64,000 bases of DNA from contig JAUVLU010000001.1 in NCBI GenBank assembly GCA_030600585.1, positions 62,001 through 126,000 of the forward strand. The letters run 5' to 3'. Origin of the DNA: Candidatus Cloacimonadota bacterium. GTDB lineage: Bacteria; Cloacimonadota; Cloacimonadia; Cloacimonadales; TCS61. Under the pieces are notes generated by a model that did not search any database, had not been told where the DNA came from, and saw only the letters and a list, made by a program, of their open reading frames with translations. The position numbers were made by a program, and so were the translations under genes. Of this stretch, positions 1 to 11,100 are shown piece by piece; position 1 is the first letter of the stretch, and each line of letters begins with the position of its first letter.

Positions 1-1
1 G

Positions 2-3000
2 ATTAAACTCTCCTCAAAGGCATATTTGAATGGTTTTTACTATAAACCCAGAATTAACAAACGTCTTATCGCTGAATACTCAGAAGGTATTATTTGCCTT
101 TCCGCCTGTCTCAAGGGAGAGATCCCTCATTTGCTTCTAAGCGGAAACCGTCAGAAAGCTGAAGAAGTAGTAAATTTTTATAAAAATATTTTTCCACAGA
201 AATTTTATCTCGAAATTCAGGATCACGGAATAGAAGAGGAAAAGATCGTAGCTCCGATGTTGATCGAACTTGCTAAGGACACAAATACACCACTTGTAGT
301 AACAAATGATTGTCATTATATTAATAAAAAAGATGCGGAAGCTCACGATGTTCTTCTCTGTATCCAGACCGGCAAATCATTATCAGATTCTAATCGCATG
401 AAATATAATACAAACCAGCTCTATTTCAAATCGGAAGAAGAGATGAGACAGCTTTTCCCAGATCAATCAGAAGCTTATGAGAACACCATGAAGATAGCTG
501 ATCAGATAGATATGGAACTTGATTACAATGATTTTCTATTTCCGAAGATCGACATTCCAGAAGGTTATGCAAATTCCAAAGAATATTTGAAATTTCTCTG
601 CTATGAAGCTGCGGAGGTCAGGTATCCCGAAATTACAGATGAGGTAAAACAGAGGATAGATTATGAACTTTCAGTGATCAATAAAATGGGATACAATGAA
701 TATTTTCTGATCGTGAAAGATTTCTGTGACGCAGCAAGGGAAATGGGTGTTCCTGTTGGTCCCGGGCGTGGTTCTGCTGTAGGCAGCGTTGTATCTTATT
801 TGCTGGGAATAACACAGATCGAGCCGATGAAATACGGACTCTTCTTTGAACGCTTTTTAAATCCCGATAGGATCGGAATGCCTGATATCGATATTGATTT
901 CTGTGCTGAAGGCAGAAGTAAGATCATAGATTATGTAGTTAAAAAATATGGACGTAAAAGTGTAGCTCAGATCATTACCTTTGGAACTTTAGGTGCTAAA
1001 TCTGTTATTAAAGATGTTGCCAGAGTAATGGATCTTCCTGCAGCAACTGCCAATGAAATAACAAAACTTATACCTTCAACCCCGCGTATCTCACTCGAAA
1101 AAGCGTTAAAACAATCTAAGGAATTTGCTGATAAAATGTCAGAGAACGATATTTATTCTTCAATCCTTACATATTCAAAAGTCTTGGAAGGATTGGTTCG
1201 TCATACCGGTGTTCATGCTGCCGGAGTGGTTATAGGTCCCGGAAATTTGAGCGATTATGTTCCACTTGCCACCAGTAATCAGAAGGGAAGTGAACAAGCA
1301 GTTTTAGTTCAGTATGAAGGTAAATGGTTGGATGATCTAAAAATATTGAAAATGGATTTTTTAGGTTTAAAAACGCTTACACTGATAAAGAAAACAGTGC
1401 AGCTTATAAAAAATTCGCAAGGCATTGATGTCGATATAAATAATGTTGATATCTCTGATAAAAAGGCATATGAATTGCTCTCTAACGGACAGACCGACGG
1501 AATTTTTCAATTTGAATCCGCCGGAATGAAAAAATATCTCTCTGCATTAAAACCCAATAAATTTGAAGATCTTATTGCCATGGTAGCACTCTATCGTCCG
1601 GGCCCGATGCAGTTTATTGATAAATTTATAAACAGAAAACAAGGTAAAGAAAAAATATCTTTTGTTCATCAGCTTACAGAAAATTCACTTGAAGAGACAT
1701 ATGGTGTAACCGTTTATCAGGAACAGGTAATGCAGATCGCTCGTGAGATGGGCGGTTTGAGTGGAGCAGAAGCTGATACTCTCAGGAAGGCAATTAGTAA
1801 GAAAAAACTGAAAACGATGGAAAAACTAAAGGTCAAATTTGTTGAAGGAGCTTCCAAAAATGGAGTTAAACCTCACGTTATTGAGACTATTTGGAATAAC
1901 TGGCTTGAATTTGCCAACTACGCATTCAACAAGAGTCATGCCACAGCTTATGCCTACATTGCTTTCCAAACTGCATATCTCAAAACACATCATCCGGTTG
2001 AATTTATGGCAGCTCTATTATCATTGGAAGATAATCCCTCCAAAATTCCTTATTTTGTGGATGAATGCAAGTCAATGGGAATTGAGGTAATTCCTCCCAA
2101 TATTAATAAAAGCCAAAATGAATTTGTAGTTCAGGGAAAGAAGATCCTCTTTGGATTGCATGCGATAAAAAATGTGGGCAGCGCAGCTATAAATGCTATG
2201 GTAAAAGATAGGAATAAATCTGGAGAATATAAAACAATATTTGATTTCTGTTCACGTTCAGATACAATGTGTGTGAATAAATCTGTATTGGAGAGTCTGA
2301 TCGGATCAGGCGCCATGGATGAATTGGAAGGAAACCGTGCGCAGAAATATCAGACAATTGAGAGTGCATTGGAATTTGGTATCGGTGTACAAACGGAAAA
2401 GAAACGGGGACAGATGATGTTTTTTGATGTTCTTAATGATGATGAGGAAGATGATAATTACCAACCGAAATTACCTTCTATCCATGAATGGTCACTTCAA
2501 GAAAAACTCAAGCATGAAAAACAAGTGCTGGGTTATTACTGGTCTGGTCATCCGCTTAATCAATATCGTGAATTTATTAAACTATTTGCAAATACATCAT
2601 CAAATGTTTCTGAACAAACTTTAGATAAAATTCCATCCAAGATAGCCATTGCCGGGGTAGTTTCTGAAATTATCAAAAAAATGGATAAAAAAGGAAATCC
2701 CTTTGCCATTATCATAATGGAAGATCTGAACGGAAAATTTGAAGTGACTCTTTTTAGAGATGACTATATGAAATACATCAGAACTATGCAGGAGGGACAA
2801 GAACTTTTTATTATAGGTAAAAAATCAAACTATTCCAATGGCGGTGATAATGTCTTGCGTGTTATTCCTATAAAGGTAATGCACTTTGATGAATTGCAAA
2901 AAGAGCTTACCGGAGAGGTTTATCTCAAATTGAAAGAAACAGATTTCAGCGAAGAATTTTCGAATAAACTAAAAAAATATATGAAAGAAAACAGGGGTAA

Positions 3001-3148
3001 CTTTGGCATCCATATCACTTTGGAAACTTCTTCATTTAAAACATTGAACCTTCATCCCAAAGATATTAAGATATTCCCGAATGTACAGTTGAAAGAACTT
3101 TGTGAGGATATTGAAGGATTACATCCAAAGCTTACTTTAAATTTTTGA
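2..3148 (+). CDS. dnaE: DNA polymerase III subunit alpha, 5' end truncated by window
   Basis: PVGPGRGSAVGSVVSYLLGIT, PDIDIDFC, QEQVMQIAREMGGLSGAEAD motifs. Frame is open upstream of the TTG at 26 (IKLSSKAYLNGFYYKPR), so the ORF-track start is an artefact. Confidence 0.97.
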   Translation: MKLSSKAYLNGFYYKPRINKRLIAEYSEGIICLSACLKGEIPHLLLSGNRQKAEEVVNFYKNIFPQKFYLEIQDHGIEEEKIVAPMLIELAKDTNTPLVVTNDCHYINKKDAEAHDVLLCIQTGKSLSDSNRMKYNTNQLYFKSEEEMRQLFPDQSEAYENTMKIADQIDMELDYNDFLFPKIDIPEGYANSKEYLKFLCYEAAEVRYPEITDEVKQRIDYELSVINKMGYNEYFLIVKDFCDAAREMGVPVGPGRGSAVGSVVSYLLGITQIEPMKYGLFFERFLNPDRIGMPDIDIDFCAEGRSKIIDYVVKKYGRKSVAQIITFGTLGAKSVIKDVARVMDLPAATANEITKLIPSTPRISLEKALKQSKEFADKMSENDIYSSILTYSKVLEGLVRHTGVHAAGVVIGPGNLSDYVPLATSNQKGSEQAVLVQYEGKWLDDLKILKMDFLGLKTLTLIKKTVQLIKNSQGIDVDINNVDISDKKAYELLSNGQTDGIFQFESAGMKKYLSALKPNKFEDLIAMVALYRPGPMQFIDKFINRKQGKEKISFVHQLTENSLEETYGVTVYQEQVMQIAREMGGLSGAEADTLRKAISKKKLKTMEKLKVKFVEGASKNGVKPHVIETIWNNWLEFANYAFNKSHATAYAYIAFQTAYLKTHHPVEFMAALLSLEDNPSKIPYFVDECKSMGIEVIPPNINKSQNEFVVQGKKILFGLHAIKNVGSAAINAMVKDRNKSGEYKTIFDFCSRSDTMCVNKSVLESLIGSGAMDELEGNRAQKYQTIESALEFGIGVQTEKKRGQMMFFDVLNDDEEDDNYQPKLPSIHEWSLQEKLKHEKQVLGYYWSGHPLNQYREFIKLFANTSSNVSEQTLDKIPSKIAIAGVVSEIIKKMDKKGNPFAIIIMEDLNGKFEVTLFRDDYMKYIRTMQEGQELFIIGKKSNYSNGGDNVLRVIPIKVMHFDELQKELTGEVYLKLKETDFSEEFSNKLKKYMKENRGNFGIHITLETSSFKTLNLHPKDIKIFPNVQLKELCEDIEGLHPKLTLNF

Positions 3149-3164
3149 TGTGAGGATTCTATAT

Positions 3165-4490
3165 ATGAAAAAAGCCATAATAATTATATTTATAACATTA
3201 TTTTTTGCATTGCTTTTTTCAGAGCAATTGCCTGTCTCAGTTGATCTCAATAGATTTTTGGATGATGCAAGTAATACGATCTTTGACATAAACTATCAAC
3301 TTCCTTATAATTCTCTTGGTTTTGAAAAGACAGATTCAGGATTTGCTGCCGGTCTCAAAGTTGAGTATTCAATATCAAAAGATGGGAAAATAGTAAATCA
3401 GGGTGATTTTACAAATAAGCTTATTTTCCCGAATCAGGAAATGACAAGATCAGGAAAATTATTCAGGGACAAGCTATCTGTTACTTTGCCAAGATCAGTT
3501 TATACAATGCATATTTCATTCACGGATATTCATTCATCAATAAATTCTTCATGGTCGAAGAAATTTGTAATACTGCAGAAAGATTCTTTTCTGAGTGATC
3601 TGGAATTTTCTTCCAACATAGTGTCGGATACAACGAATTATCTGGAGAATTTCCATCGTGATGATCAGCTTTTCTTTGTTAACTGCAACCATATTTATAC
3701 TAAAGGAGAAGTAGATTCATTATATCTTTATTATGAATTAGGGAATATGCGATTTCCGGTTGGAACACTCTATGAGAAGATCAATATCATCAAAGATGAT
3801 GATACGGTAAAGGTAATAATTAATGAATTGAACTGTCGCGGGAGTAAGGTTCCGCAAATGCGGAAGATAGATATCTCCTATCTGGGAGAAGGTTATCATA
3901 ATATCATTATTGAAGTTACTGATCCAATCTCAAATGCTGTGAATAAGACAGAAGATTATTTCAGTATAAAGAAAAAAAATGCGAGTAATTACAGACTTTT
4001 CGTAAATTTGGAAGATGAGATCATGCTTCTGAAATATTTTCTGCCTTCAGCTAAAACAAAGATCTGGAAAGATCTTACCGATGAAGGTAAACTTAAATTT
4101 ATCGATAAATTCTGGGAAATTAACGATTTGGATACTTTTCCTAAGAAAAATGAATTTTATGAACTGATCAGAAAGCGGATTCAATATTGTAATGAACATT
4201 ATTCACATTTCAAAGATGGCTGGAATACTGATCGGGGAAGAATATATATCAAGTTTGGTAAACCGGATGATATCTTGTGCTATGATACAGGGCTTACAAC
4301 GAAGTATGCACAAAAAAAATATGAGATATGGAAATACAGAGTGCATTATAATTACACCTATCTTTTCCTTGATTTTCAGACAAATGGAAATTATAAATTG
4401 ATCTATAGCGATAATGATCCTAATGAATCAAGTTCTCCACATATGGAAGATTATCTGGGTGAAGACTTTGATATGGGCTTATTAGATTAA
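3165..4490 (+). CDS. GWxTD domain-containing secreted protein
   Basis: Signal peptide MKKAIIIIFITLFFALLFS; C-terminal GWNTDRGRIYIKFGKPDDI...YEIWKY. ATG 3165 preferred over GTG 3150. Confidence 0.85.
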   Translation: MKKAIIIIFITLFFALLFSEQLPVSVDLNRFLDDASNTIFDINYQLPYNSLGFEKTDSGFAAGLKVEYSISKDGKIVNQGDFTNKLIFPNQEMTRSGKLFRDKLSVTLPRSVYTMHISFTDIHSSINSSWSKKFVILQKDSFLSDLEFSSNIVSDTTNYLENFHRDDQLFFVNCNHIYTKGEVDSLYLYYELGNMRFPVGTLYEKINIIKDDDTVKVIINELNCRGSKVPQMRKIDISYLGEGYHNIIIEVTDPISNAVNKTEDYFSIKKKNASNYRLFVNLEDEIMLLKYFLPSAKTKIWKDLTDEGKLKFIDKFWEINDLDTFPKKNEFYELIRKRIQYCNEHYSHFKDGWNTDRGRIYIKFGKPDDILCYDTGLTTKYAQKKYEIWKYRVHYNYTYLFLDFQTNGNYKLIYSDNDPNESSSPHMEDYLGEDFDMGLLD

Positions 4491-4647
4491 GAATAATAAT
4501 GGACATAATAAAAACAAATTTAAAAAAAGTTTGACACAAAGATAATATTAAACATTTTAGTTTCGCGTATTAGTTCAAATGAGAAAAGCATATAGTACAA
4601 AAGTGGATACTATATATTTGTAACTGATAAAATTGATATTAATTAAG

Positions 4648-5019
4648 TTAGTAAGTGGGGATGAATGCTTCTTTGATATGTTTTAATGATGTATAGGTTC
4701 TACTTGTAAGAATAACAATTACATCGAAACGTGAAAACATATCTTCGTAGTGATGGTTTTTTGAGAGGAAATAGGAAGCTGTTTTGGATATTTTTTTTCT
4801 TTTAGAAATTGATATGCTGTTCAGGGCAGAATCCAGATCGGTGGATCGTGTTTTAACTTCGATGAATACTAAGGTTTCGTTGTCTATAGCAATGATATCG
4901 ATCTCACCATAAGGAGAATGAAAATTTGTCTTTATAATTTCGTAATTATTTGAAATTAGAAATTTTTTAGCCTGTTTTTCTCCTTTGGAACCTATATGTT
5001 TTATATTAGTGTTTATCAT
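4648..5019 (-). CDS. YraN/UPF0102 family putative endonuclease
   Basis: GSKGEKQAKKFL...GEIDIIAIDNETLVFIEVKTR. Confidence 0.9.
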   Translation of the reverse strand: MINTNIKHIGSKGEKQAKKFLISNNYEIIKTNFHSPYGEIDIIAIDNETLVFIEVKTRSTDLDSALNSISISKRKKISKTASYFLSKNHHYEDMFSRFDVIVILTSRTYTSLKHIKEAFIPTY

Positions 5020-5094
5020 AAATGTAAAAAAAATCTTGACGTATTAATTGTCAATAAGTTAAAAAGAGAGTTGTTTTAAGACTCGGGGGTTATT

Positions 5095-6087
5095 ATGAAA
5101 AAGAGGGTTTTATTATTTGTAAGCATTTCTTGCTTGTTCAATATAGCACTATTTTCCGTGCCATATACTACTTTAGGAAATATCAACATACCGGATGCGT
5201 ATGTATTACCACACAAAATGGTAGATATTTCCTATACTAACTATTTTGTTAATGATGGGAGGGTACCTGTTCATGGAATGATCGAAGACTATAACGAGTA
5301 TGACTATGCAGGTTCGATCAGGTTCGGTCTCTTCGATCGTGGTGAACTTGGCATAGTCTATACCAGCACTGCTGGTGTTTTTGGTAATTTTAAGGTTCGT
5401 GTAATAAGTGAAACTGAGACATTACCGGCGATATCTTTTGGTCTGATAAATCTATTCTCAAGTGTCAGTGACTATGAAAAAGAAGAATTAGGTTCATTAG
5501 GATATGAATTCACAGATCCTCAGGATTACATCAGCAATTCACCATTTCTGGTGATCAGTAAATCTTTGGTTATCATAACAGGAATTCCTGCTATGGATTA
5601 TCTGGAAACTTCGTTCCATTTTGGTATGGGACAGAGAAGATTTCAGGGTAAGGGAGAAACTGTTAAGAGTTTTGCAGGTGTTTTCTGGGGTATGGATATT
5701 AAACCTTCACGCTATTGGGGTTTTGATCTCGAATGGGATAGCCAGAATATTAATGCCGGTTTAAACGGATTTTATAAGAACTTTACCCTCAGAGCCGGAA
5801 TGTACGAAGTTGAAGATTTTCTTGGTATCAAAGGAGATGAAGGTAGTAAAAAGTATGCTATTAATATAAAATATACACTCGATAAATTTTCTGAATTGAA
5901 AGCTGCTGAAAAAAGAAAGAAAACAATAGGCATACAACAAAGAGCAATGCAAAAAGTATCACCAGCGGGTGAAGAAACCTATGATGAAGATTCTAACCCA
6001 TTACGTGATGAACTTGAGCAGATCAGACAGAGAAGGAAGCAGGCAGAAAAAGAACTGGAAGAGATCAGAAAACTATTACAAGAATAG
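5095..6087 (+). CDS. Secreted/outer-membrane-like protein with C-terminal coiled coil
   Basis: Signal peptide, beta-rich middle, Lys/Glu/Arg-rich C-terminus; first gene of the TPR-ExbBD run. Confidence 0.6.
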   Translation: MKKRVLLFVSISCLFNIALFSVPYTTLGNINIPDAYVLPHKMVDISYTNYFVNDGRVPVHGMIEDYNEYDYAGSIRFGLFDRGELGIVYTSTAGVFGNFKVRVISETETLPAISFGLINLFSSVSDYEKEELGSLGYEFTDPQDYISNSPFLVISKSLVIITGIPAMDYLETSFHFGMGQRRFQGKGETVKSFAGVFWGMDIKPSRYWGFDLEWDSQNINAGLNGFYKNFTLRAGMYEVEDFLGIKGDEGSKKYAINIKYTLDKFSELKAAEKRKKTIGIQQRAMQKVSPAGEETYDEDSNPLRDELEQIRQRRKQAEKELEEIRKLLQE

Positions 6088-6098
6088 ATTCAGGGAAA

Positions 6099-8120
6099 AT
6101 GAAATATATATATATTGTCTTTATACTGCTGGTTTTGGGGTCATTGTTAGTTGCTCAGGGTGATACCACATCCATTCTAAAACCTACAGAAAAAGAGGAA
6201 TCTCTTATTGAACAATTGAAATCAGAAAAGAGAGAATTATCTATCTTGGAAGAAGAGATATCTTATTATTACAATCTTCTGCAACAGAGATCTGCCGTAA
6301 GAGAGTTATACAAGAGAGGAAAAATTTCCAATTTGAAGAATGTTTTCTCTAAAACCGCAAAAATAATTGACCGAATGTTCGAAGATAAATTGATTAAAAA
6401 GGTATCACTTAAAATAGGTGAACAAAAAGTAATTTATGGAGATATAGTTGAATTACAAGACCAACTTCTATATTATCGTGCAAAGCTGGCATTTATAAAA
6501 GGTGACAATAAAAAAGCACAGGAATTGTTAGAGGAAATAGTTGTGAACTACCCCCGTTCTTCAATTATGAATTTTACTATTCTGATTTTGGAAGAGATCT
6601 ATTTTATTGTCGGATTTGATCAGAAGCTAATAAATATTTTTGACCAATATACTGCCGAAAAATCTTTGCAGCAAAATTTCTGGCTTGCTCAGGCTTATTA
6701 CAATACAGGTAAGTACACAGAAGCAGAAACTTATTTCAATATTCTTAAGAAAGATAAAGAATATGCCTTCAGATCAAATGCAATGCTTGCTCTTATCTCA
6801 TATTTTACAGAAGACTTGGAAAATTCGATCGGGAAATTTTCTGCATTAGAGAATAAATACAACAAAAAAACAAATTATTATGAATATATATTGATCTGTT
6901 TAGCTAGATTGCACTTAGTAAATAATGATTTCGAAAAAGCACTAGCATATTACGACAAATATTATGAACACACTCACAATGTTATTTCAGATGAAATAAT
7001 ATATGAAATAGCAATGCAGAACTACAATAGAAAAGAATATAAAAGAGCTATCGAATATTTCAGTATAATAATTGATAGACCTATAAAAAGCCAGTATTTT
7101 GCTTCTGCAAAATTCTTTGTAGCTGTCTCTGAACAAGGTCGTGGTAACTATGATCAGGCTGAAAACACTCTTACCGAAATGATCACTCGTAATAATATTC
7201 TCATGGAAACTATGAACACCAAATACAACCTTCTGGAAAAATATAGTAAATTGAGAAGAAAACTTACACAAAAAGATATTTCTGATGGAGAGTGGAATAA
7301 ATTAAAAACACAATCTAATAGTATTGAAAATGCACTTGTTAAAACTAATAATACATTAGGAGAATTATATACCGGGCTTGACATCAGGTCACTTCAAATG
7401 TTGCAAATTTTGGAAGAGGAGTATTTATCTTATAGTAGTACTATCGCGGATATGGATGCTGTAATTTTATTGGCACAATCATTACCGAATACAAGAATTC
7501 CAGCCATTCTCGATCGTGAGATCGCCTCTTCAGATTCATCGATCGTAACTCTGCAGGTATTGAGCTATCTCGGGCACAGACCCAGATTTTCCAGCAAAGA
7601 CTTTAATTTTGCAAAAGCTCTAGCTTCTGAGAAGATATATCAGGAGAATTTACTCAAAACCTGGGAAGAAATTGAACAAATCGCTATCCAGAATGATCAT
7701 GAAGAGATGTTGCCATCAATTCAAAATTCCCAAAAGAATATACATGAAAATCTTGAATCAATTGATGTTATAGCTCAATATATGTTCAAGGGAAAACCAT
7801 CTGATGATTTTCAGGATCTGATAAAAGACGAAGCATTTGCTATTGATAAAAATAAAAAGGAACTTCTGGAGTTGAAGAAAGATGTGATCAACAATTTCAA
7901 TAAATTAATAGCTCAAAGATTAAGTAATGAAAAAGAGGTTCTGATTACAGAATTTAAAGAACTGCAATTCATATACGATAACACATTAGCTGAATTAATT
8001 GGTGAAATAACCTTGGCAAATGAACAATATCAGTTTAGTTTACTCAGTATCCTGTTTAAACAGACTCAGATAATGGATGATGAGTACAAAGAATTTCAGG
8101 AAAAAGTAAGAAATGAATAA
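6099..8120 (+). CDS. TPR-repeat secreted protein
   Basis: Signal peptide and repeated TPR-like helices (AQAYYNTGKYTEAETYFNIL, ARLHLVNNDFEKALAYYDKYYE). Confidence 0.75.
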   Translation: MKYIYIVFILLVLGSLLVAQGDTTSILKPTEKEESLIEQLKSEKRELSILEEEISYYYNLLQQRSAVRELYKRGKISNLKNVFSKTAKIIDRMFEDKLIKKVSLKIGEQKVIYGDIVELQDQLLYYRAKLAFIKGDNKKAQELLEEIVVNYPRSSIMNFTILILEEIYFIVGFDQKLINIFDQYTAEKSLQQNFWLAQAYYNTGKYTEAETYFNILKKDKEYAFRSNAMLALISYFTEDLENSIGKFSALENKYNKKTNYYEYILICLARLHLVNNDFEKALAYYDKYYEHTHNVISDEIIYEIAMQNYNRKEYKRAIEYFSIIIDRPIKSQYFASAKFFVAVSEQGRGNYDQAENTLTEMITRNNILMETMNTKYNLLEKYSKLRRKLTQKDISDGEWNKLKTQSNSIENALVKTNNTLGELYTGLDIRSLQMLQILEEEYLSYSSTIADMDAVILLAQSLPNTRIPAILDREIASSDSSIVTLQVLSYLGHRPRFSSKDFNFAKALASEKIYQENLLKTWEEIEQIAIQNDHEEMLPSIQNSQKNIHENLESIDVIAQYMFKGKPSDDFQDLIKDEAFAIDKNKKELLELKKDVINNFNKLIAQRLSNEKEVLITEFKELQFIYDNTLAELIGEITLANEQYQFSLLSILFKQTQIMDDEYKEFQEKVRNE

Positions 8121-11100
8121 TAATTATAGGCTTTTCATATTCTTCTTGGTTGTTATCTTCAGTATTTCTACAATTAAAGCTCAAACTAATTTAGCGGCTT
8201 CATCAAGTATAAATAATAAACTGAAAGAAAAATATGAAAAAAAGGTCAACTATAAAAAGGAAGTGTATGATCGTACTCTCAGGTTTGTTAATGATAATCT
8301 TGATTCTCCAGGAATAGCCACCTTATATTTTAACTTAGCCGAGATGAGTACTGAAATTAATATTACTGACCCGGTGATCACAACTGAATTTTATCAGAAA
8401 GTATTGGTAGCTGATAATAATTTTCTTCATAAGGATGTTGTGTTATATAACATCGGTTTTTTTGGGTTTAAATCAGAAATTGATAAACGTAACCAAGCTA
8501 GACAAAATAATATAAAACTGGTTATGAACTGGCCGGACTCTTTGCGTTTAACTGAAAAAAATCTCGAATATGTTATCAATTCTTATAAAGAATTAACGGA
8601 AACGTCTCCGGAATCAATATATTATACAGAAGCTTTCTATAGACTTGGTATAATTTACTTTGAATTGGCATTGGATGCACGCACTCCTCAAAAGTATTTT
8701 CAAAAATCAGTAGAATATTTCGATAAGGTAACTTTACAAGAAAATGATAAACTGCAAAATTATGGTCTTTTCCAACGTGCTTGGACGAATTTTACCATGG
8801 GTGATTTTACTCGTGCAATAGAAGATTTTACCGCAATTCTGGAAATAATTAATACAGATTCCCTAAAGATCGAAACAACATTTTTCAAAGCTGATGCGAT
8901 TGAAAATATTGCATTCAGTCTTATTGAATATGATGGAACCGATTTTGTGCAATACTCAAAAGCAGCCGGTAAGGCAAAAGAAATATTCCATACGTTTATT
9001 TCCGACACTTATGCTAAAGAGATATTATTGAAATCAATTACTTTGAAGCACAGATATAATGCTCCCATGCAAGCTGCAGATCTCTACAATGCTTACATTA
9101 CTTTATATCCCAGCAGTATAGAATGCCCTCTCATTGTAGATTCCATAGTTACTATTTACAAAAATAATCCAAACCGGACAAGAAAAGGTGTTGCGGCTGA
9201 GGAACTTATTGTTAATCAATATAAACGCCTAACAATGGAATTTAGAGCTGATTCGGTATGGTATCAAACCAACAAGGAAAAAGAAATCTCAGATCAACTT
9301 AATATCATAATGGCTGCCTATGAATTTCTGGAACCTAAATATTACAATGTTTTCGCAACATCAAAATCCGAAGAAGATTATATTAAATATAAAGAGTTGA
9401 TAAATAATTACATAAAATTTGCTGAATTTGATACTGAAGAGTACACAAATAAAATCAATAAAAGTGTAGTGGATTTCAGTCAGGAGCTGGCGGAAAATTC
9501 ACAGGATCCGAGATTATATTTTGAGACCATTGATAACATTAGCGATTTTATTAAGAATAATCCGGACTTTCCAAAAATCTTTAATTATCAAGAAACAAGG
9601 TTCTATAATTATGAAAGGATTTATACAATTTTAGATACTACAATCGAACAACATGTTTATATCGATACAACAAGAAATCTTAATTTAGACCGCATGGGAC
9701 TCGATTCCTTATTTATTACTGCAATAAACCAATACCAGGATTTTCTGGTAAATTATGATAGTAAGGGAAATCAAGCTGAAAAAGAACTGATCAGGATCAT
9801 TTATCAGCGTTCAGAATTACATTATAATAATGAAGATTATGACAAAGCCTTTATTGATTTTGAACAGTGTCTTCAATATCAAGTAGAAAATGATCTTAAA
9901 AAGATTATCTATTCTCGTTTGGCTGAGATAAGCCAAAATAGAAATAATTATAACGATGCTGAACGGTTCTATCGCGAAGCTGCAAAATATGCTACTGCTG
10001 ACGAAAAGGAAAACTTTAACAATAATATCCTTGCGACAATGCAGGCTAAAGCTACCACATTTGCCGATTCTGCAGACTTTACCACTGCAGCTCAAGAATA
10101 TTTAAGATTGGCAAAGGAACTTGAAAAAATAGATCCAGATAAAAGTATTGGTTTTATGGTTAATGCTATCGAGAGCTATCAGAAAGCAGGACAGAATCAA
10201 ACAGCAATCGATCTCTATCTGGATATTGCTTCCAGGAAAGAAAGCAAGAATGATGTTCTCGCTGCTTATATCAGTGCTTGGACTATCACAGATTCCTTAA
10301 AAGACTGGAATCAGAGTGAAAGTCTGCGCAAACAGTTTATAAATAAATACAAAGATTCAAATGAAGCATACAAATTAAGACTTCAAATCATTGGATTTTA
10401 TGATGGAGAGCAGTTCAACGATAAAGAAAAAGCTGCACAAATGTATTTGCAACTTCACGATGATGCCGACAAATTGGATATTGGAGAAGACAGCAAAGAG
10501 AGTATCTTCCTTAATGCATATAAGGTCTATGTTGAACTGGAAAATGAAAACAAACTTGTTGAATTAAGCCTGTTGTTCGATAAACTCTATCCGAGACATT
10601 CTAAAGCCAATGATTTTCTGATTAATGTCGCTAAGATCTATAACGATAGAGGTGAAGACAAAAAATTTGAAGAATTAGCTGCTTATCTCTATAAAAAAGA
10701 TCCAACTATTGACCTGCTTGTAAAAGTTGCTGCTGATAAACTAAAAAAAGTTAATGCAGAAGTTGATGGCTTCTTTGTAGCTGAGCAGTATGAACTAATG
10801 TACAAGAAGATCAGAGAATTCGAAAACTTAGATAAACACTATTTGGCAGAAGGGCTTAACCTTCCTACGGATGCAATTTATGATAACTTTGAGTATTACA
10901 ATAATTATGCAACATTCAGAGAAAAATTCCATGCTGGAATTGATGTAGTACACCATGGTTTCCTCTCGAAAACTCCCGATGAACTAATCAGGATAAATGA
11001 ACTTACCGAGTGGAAAAAACATCTGGTTGAAGGTAAAAGAAGAATTCCCAAACTAATGGAAATGGCAGATGAAGAAACAGCGAAAATAATAGTACTGATT

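Noticed and set aside
26-3148. Intein in dnaE
   Set aside because: No splice-junction or homing-endonuclease motifs; the sequence reads through as ordinary DnaE.
5035-5070. Sigma70-type promoter (cttgacg ... ttaaaa)
   Set aside because: Only a weak consensus match in AT-rich DNA; not supportable without transcript data.
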